A program made the position numbers and the translations under genes. DNA of 64,000 nt. It comes from Corallium rubrum (lineage: Eukaryota; Cnidaria; Anthozoa; Scleralcyonacea; Coralliidae). The notes below the pieces were generated by a model, which was given only the letters and a program-made list of their open reading frames with translations, ran no database searches and was not told where the DNA came from. The stretch spans positions 20,915,227 through 20,979,226 of the forward strand of contig OZ035998.1 of assembly GCA_964035015.1 (NCBI GenBank), given 5' to 3'. Positions 1 to 64,000 of the stretch are shown here, piece after piece (position 1 is the stretch's first letter; each line of letters begins with the position of its first letter).

Positions 1-34
1 TTTCAGGCCAACGTGACTTAACCCTGGTAATATT

Positions 35-35
<1 letters not shown>

Positions 36-68
<33 letters not shown>
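36..68. repeat. (GATA)n microsatellite
   Basis: About eight tandem GATA units. The flanking bases give no coding or element signal. Confidence 0.9.
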
Positions 69-69
<1 letters not shown>

Positions 70-430
70 AGTGATAGATAATGAGTGGAAAGTTTAAATC
101 TGTAATTGATCATGAAGATTAAACATTGAAGACCTGCATTATACAGACACGTTAAGTTTTACGATACGAACAATAGAATTATATGACTCGAATTTGATAT
201 CACAAGGAAGTATATTTGTTGCAAGTTGTTAGTCTAGGTTAGTGAAGTCTTGCGAAGGACTGCTAGTGGTAGTATAGTGACGATTGCTACAACCTATGGA
301 CTCCTCCTTAATTTTCATTTCATAGGCACTTTAACTTGTTGAAATAGTAAGAGAGGAAATTTGTGTCCGTCTTGTTTCATAAACTGTTTTTCTATGCTTG
401 GATGTCACTCAACAAGCAAAAAATACCTAC

Positions 431-63258
<62,828 letters not shown>

Positions 63259-63304
63259 CTTAACGAGAAAATAAATTATGTGCACAAGGTTAACTAAGGG
63301 ATTT

Positions 63305-63712
63305 ATTAAAGGTCTTCGTTCAGGTTTGCAGGCTCATTTCGGTAAAGCGCTCTCAATTCGTCAGAATTTATGCCACCAAAAAATAAGATAGATATCGTCA
63401 GAAACTATTAATTTGTAGAATACAATGTTGGCTTTGATTCTGCGATAAACACAAGCCAATAATAGTTGTGATTTTTTTAATTAAAACCAGAGGGCTTCAC
63501 TAGGGGCGGCTCATTAGTAAAAAGCGTTTTATTTTGTTCAAAATATTTTTTTTGCAGTTTAACTCCGAGATAAATTTCCAGCAAAACGGTGTAAGCGTTT
63601 TTTGATATGTCGAGTTCTGCTGATTTTATTGACGACCAAAGTTGAAATTAATGCTGTTTCTCGACCAACATTCGGAAAAAATAAGTCATAAAATCGGAAT
63701 TAAAATCGACAT
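63305..63712. repeat. Partial copy of the 10.6-11.8 kb palindromic MITE
   Basis: Shares AAAGGTCTTCGTT, CGGTAAAGCG, AATTCGTCAGAATTTATGCC, AGCAAAACGGTGT and CGACCAAAGTTGAAA in the same order as the left arm at 10639-11500, but uninterrupted. The rest of the window (63713-64000) shows no gene. Confidence 0.75.
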
Positions 63713-64000
63713 GCATTAGGGTGAGTCATTACACCAGTCAAATTAACATGCAGCTTGTATATATAGGCGGCATCCATATGTTTGACCATGATCTTTAGAG
63801 CAGTCTCGCAGCACAATTTCGATCCTAGAAACACTTTGTTATGAAGTTGCAAAAAAAGATCCAACAATACCAAGTCCCCAAAAGTGGTCCTGTTGAAACC
63901 AGTGTTCCACAAAATACCCCCATAATAATGTACCCTCGAGGGAGGGCAAGGAACAATACAGTATTCCTAGAAAATCTATTCAGAATACCCTACCAGAGAG

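Noticed and set aside
63700..63912. 70-codon ORF as the missing SASS6 first exon
   Set aside because: No similarity to the SAS-6 N-terminus and it lies in repeat-derived sequence.

Overview
The window is eukaryotic, from an invertebrate animal. I favour a cnidarian because of the AT-rich DNA, the abundant foldback MITEs, a Polinton with TM-rich structural genes, a 2A-bearing CR1/L2-type LINE and Penelope-like debris. The species cannot be fixed from the sequence alone.

Host backbone: twelve small minus-strand exons between 431 and 63258 join in frame, with correct splice signals, into about 402 residues of SAS-6 (SASS6), the centriole cartwheel protein. The first ~65 residues lie beyond the right edge and the C-terminal tail beyond the left edge. 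One intron (17725-58189) is about 40.5 kb and holds almost everything else of note.

Left part (1-22.7 kb): SASS6 exons sit among MITEs and repeats. These include three copies of a hairpin-shaped retroposon with 12-15 bp target duplications, a 1.7-kb minisatellite of 27-bp units derived from a tRNA-like sequence, Harbinger-, mariner- and hAT-type non-autonomous elements, TTAA-flanked palindromes (one nested in another), a Myb/SANT relic and a Penelope GIY-YIG relic. At 23.0-26.6 kb a long degenerate satellite carries a ~188-bp higher-order unit.

At 26669-30643 (minus) an uninterrupted 1324-codon gene encodes repeated Ig/filamin-like modules, a DUF1771-Smr region and a C-terminal zinc-ribbon domain. 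It is an unusual architecture and the only other apparently intact host gene.

At 30.96-55.08 kb insertions are nested. A LINE with a 2A ribosome-skipping motif (DIEPNPGP) was hit by a Harbinger-like element (31699-51366, TTA/TAA duplication). That element was hit by a complete 18.8-kb Polinton/Maverick (31993-50837, exact 6-bp duplication TTTGTA, starting AG and ending CT). The same LINE also carries a 5'-truncated LINE insert (52254-52863) and one hairpin retroposon (54207-54407). Removing each insert and one duplication restores the LINE reading frame.

The Polinton has ~360-bp terminal inverted repeats that are nearly identical. Its leftward genes are protein-primed DNA polymerase B, a Bro-N/VRR-NUC/zinc-finger protein, a protein made of two inactivated VRR-NUC-like domains, a zinc-ribbon protein, five membrane proteins and a fibre-like protein. 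Its rightward genes are two small proteins, penton, retroviral-type integrase with chromodomain, a membrane structural protein, major capsid protein, packaging ATPase and three further virion-type proteins. Genes are almost contiguous, and shared short motifs lie before the replication genes and before most start codons. Polymerase, integrase and fibre genes each carry disabling lesions, so this copy is probably inactive despite its youth. No adenain-type protease was recognised.

Right part (55.1-64 kb): the 3' part of a restriction-like-endonuclease LINE, more MITEs, two tRNA-like SINE units (one inside an inverted repeat) and the three most N-terminal SASS6 exons in the window.
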